64,000 bases of DNA from Vibrio sp. 05-20-BW147 (GTDB lineage Bacteria > Pseudomonadota > Gammaproteobacteria > Enterobacterales > Vibrionaceae). Below are positions 63,466 through 64,000 of this stretch, one piece after another. Every line of letters starts with the position of its first letter. The first letter of the stretch is position 1. The position numbers and the translations under genes were made by a program. The stretch lies in assembly GCF_013369385.1 (NCBI RefSeq), contig NZ_SZTO01000005.1, positions 1-64,000 of the forward strand. The letters are read 5' to 3'. Under the pieces are notes generated by a model. It was not told the origin of the DNA, did no database searches, and saw nothing but the letters and a program-made list of their open reading frames with translations.

Positions 63466-64000
63466 ATGAAGATTTATATCGTAGATGATTCTCCCAGCAA
63501 TATCGAAGTGTGTAAGATGATGCTTGGCGATCTCGATGCCCGAATCAGCACCTTTAACAGTGGCCTGAATGTCATCTCAGCACTGCAAGAAGTCAATGAG
63601 CTGCCAGATGTGATTGTGCTGGATGTGATGATGCCGGAGTTGGATGGTTTTCAAACCGCGCAAATCATACGTGAAGCCTTTCCAAATCGGCATATTGCCA
63701 TCATTTTTCTCACCGCTTTGGATGACCAAGAGTCGTTTGGTAAATGCTTGGCGTTCGGTGATGATTTTATCCCTAAGCCCGTTCAGAGAAATGTACTGTT
63801 AGCCAAAGTACGGGCACACGTACGTATTGCCAAAATGTACAACGAAATGGCGCAGCAGCGTTTAGAGTTGAGTCATTTTCATGAACAAGTTCGTTACGAC
63901 TACACCATTGCCGAAAGCATCTTCGCCAATCTTAAACAGGAAATGGATAGCTGCTTGGAAAGTGTCTCCGGCGTGGACTATTTTTCCTCTCCTTCGACCG
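63466..64000 (+). CDS. Response regulator, probably with a PP2C-type phosphatase domain (3' end outside the window)
   Basis: 178 residues visible from the ATG at 63466. Receiver domain complete: IYIVDDSPSNIEV acidic pair, phospho-acceptor Asp53 in VIVLDVMMPELDGF, Lys in FIPKPVQR. It is followed by a coiled coil and EQVRYDYTIAESIFANL, the entry of a SpoIIE/RsbU-like phosphatase domain that is not in the window. Its partner would be the adjacent STAS protein. Confidence 0.85.
   Translation, partial: MKIYIVDDSPSNIEVCKMMLGDLDARISTFNSGLNVISALQEVNELPDVIVLDVMMPELDGFQTAQIIREAFPNRHIAIIFLTALDDQESFGKCLAFGDDFIPKPVQRNVLLAKVRAHVRIAKMYNEMAQQRLELSHFHEQVRYDYTIAESIFANLKQEMDSCLESVSGVDYFSSPST

Overview
The window is the replication-origin region of the second chromosome of a Vibrio, most likely Vibrio vulnificus or a close relative. 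The main evidence is the rctB initiator gene (45240-47210, minus strand) next to an iteron array, a perfect DnaA box, the parA2-parB2 partition genes and six copies of the palindrome TTTACANTGTAAA, which is the known Vibrio chromosome II centromere site parS2. A NADAR-RibA fusion gene close to rctB, a three-PAS Aer2 receptor in a complete second-chromosome chemotaxis cluster, and a chitinase with NhaD nearby all fit Vibrio. The species assignment is inference. No rRNA, tRNA, CRISPR array or insertion sequence was recognised.

Left part (1-36.8 kb). The window opens inside an uncharacterised envelope operon: a COG3014-like protein (cut at the edge), an LpoB-like lipoprotein, two exported proteins and a predicted outer-membrane protein. 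Then come ppnP, a small DUF2850-like membrane protein, a secreted GH18 chitinase with two PKD domains and a chitin-binding module, a TetR-hydrolase pair, an acyltransferase, a 37-residue membrane peptide in front of nhaD, a TfoX-C/GFA pair, a YitT protein, an alkylation-repair pair (Ada/AraC/AlkA fusion plus ogt), the divergent hdfR-maoP pair, nagB with a candidate NagC operator, a probable DNA-binding nuclease-fold protein, two tandem gltS symporter genes, a DUF4344 metallopeptidase and a Cache-type chemoreceptor. A tightly packed seven-gene minus-strand operon (29748-36346) combines a Lol/MacB-like ABC exporter, a LolA-like periplasmic protein, a predicted outer-membrane barrel and a LytS/LytR-type two-component system.

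Origin part (36.8-53 kb). This holds yebC, a DUF3283-like protein, a hybrid sensor kinase divergent from a periplasmic solute-binding protein, the NADAR-RibA fusion, a Fur-box-controlled pair of Opp-like ATPases with a small partner, then rctB, ori2 with six 12-mers spaced 22-23 bp, the rctA-like control region, parA2, parB2 and tmcA. parS2 sites are scattered on both sides, one of them inside a coding sequence. RctB-type 12-mers also lie downstream of rctB, two of them inside the small gene at 44422-44889, where they encode a repeated RKHDQ peptide.

Right part (53.1-64 kb). One plus-strand operon encodes a full chemosensory array: STAS protein, CheY, CheA, two CheW, an Aer2-like soluble receptor with three putative heme-PAS domains, CheR, CheD, CheB, a short membrane-bound receptor, a second STAS protein and a response regulator that runs off the window. 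The gene order matches the cluster III (F7-type) system of Vibrio chromosome II.
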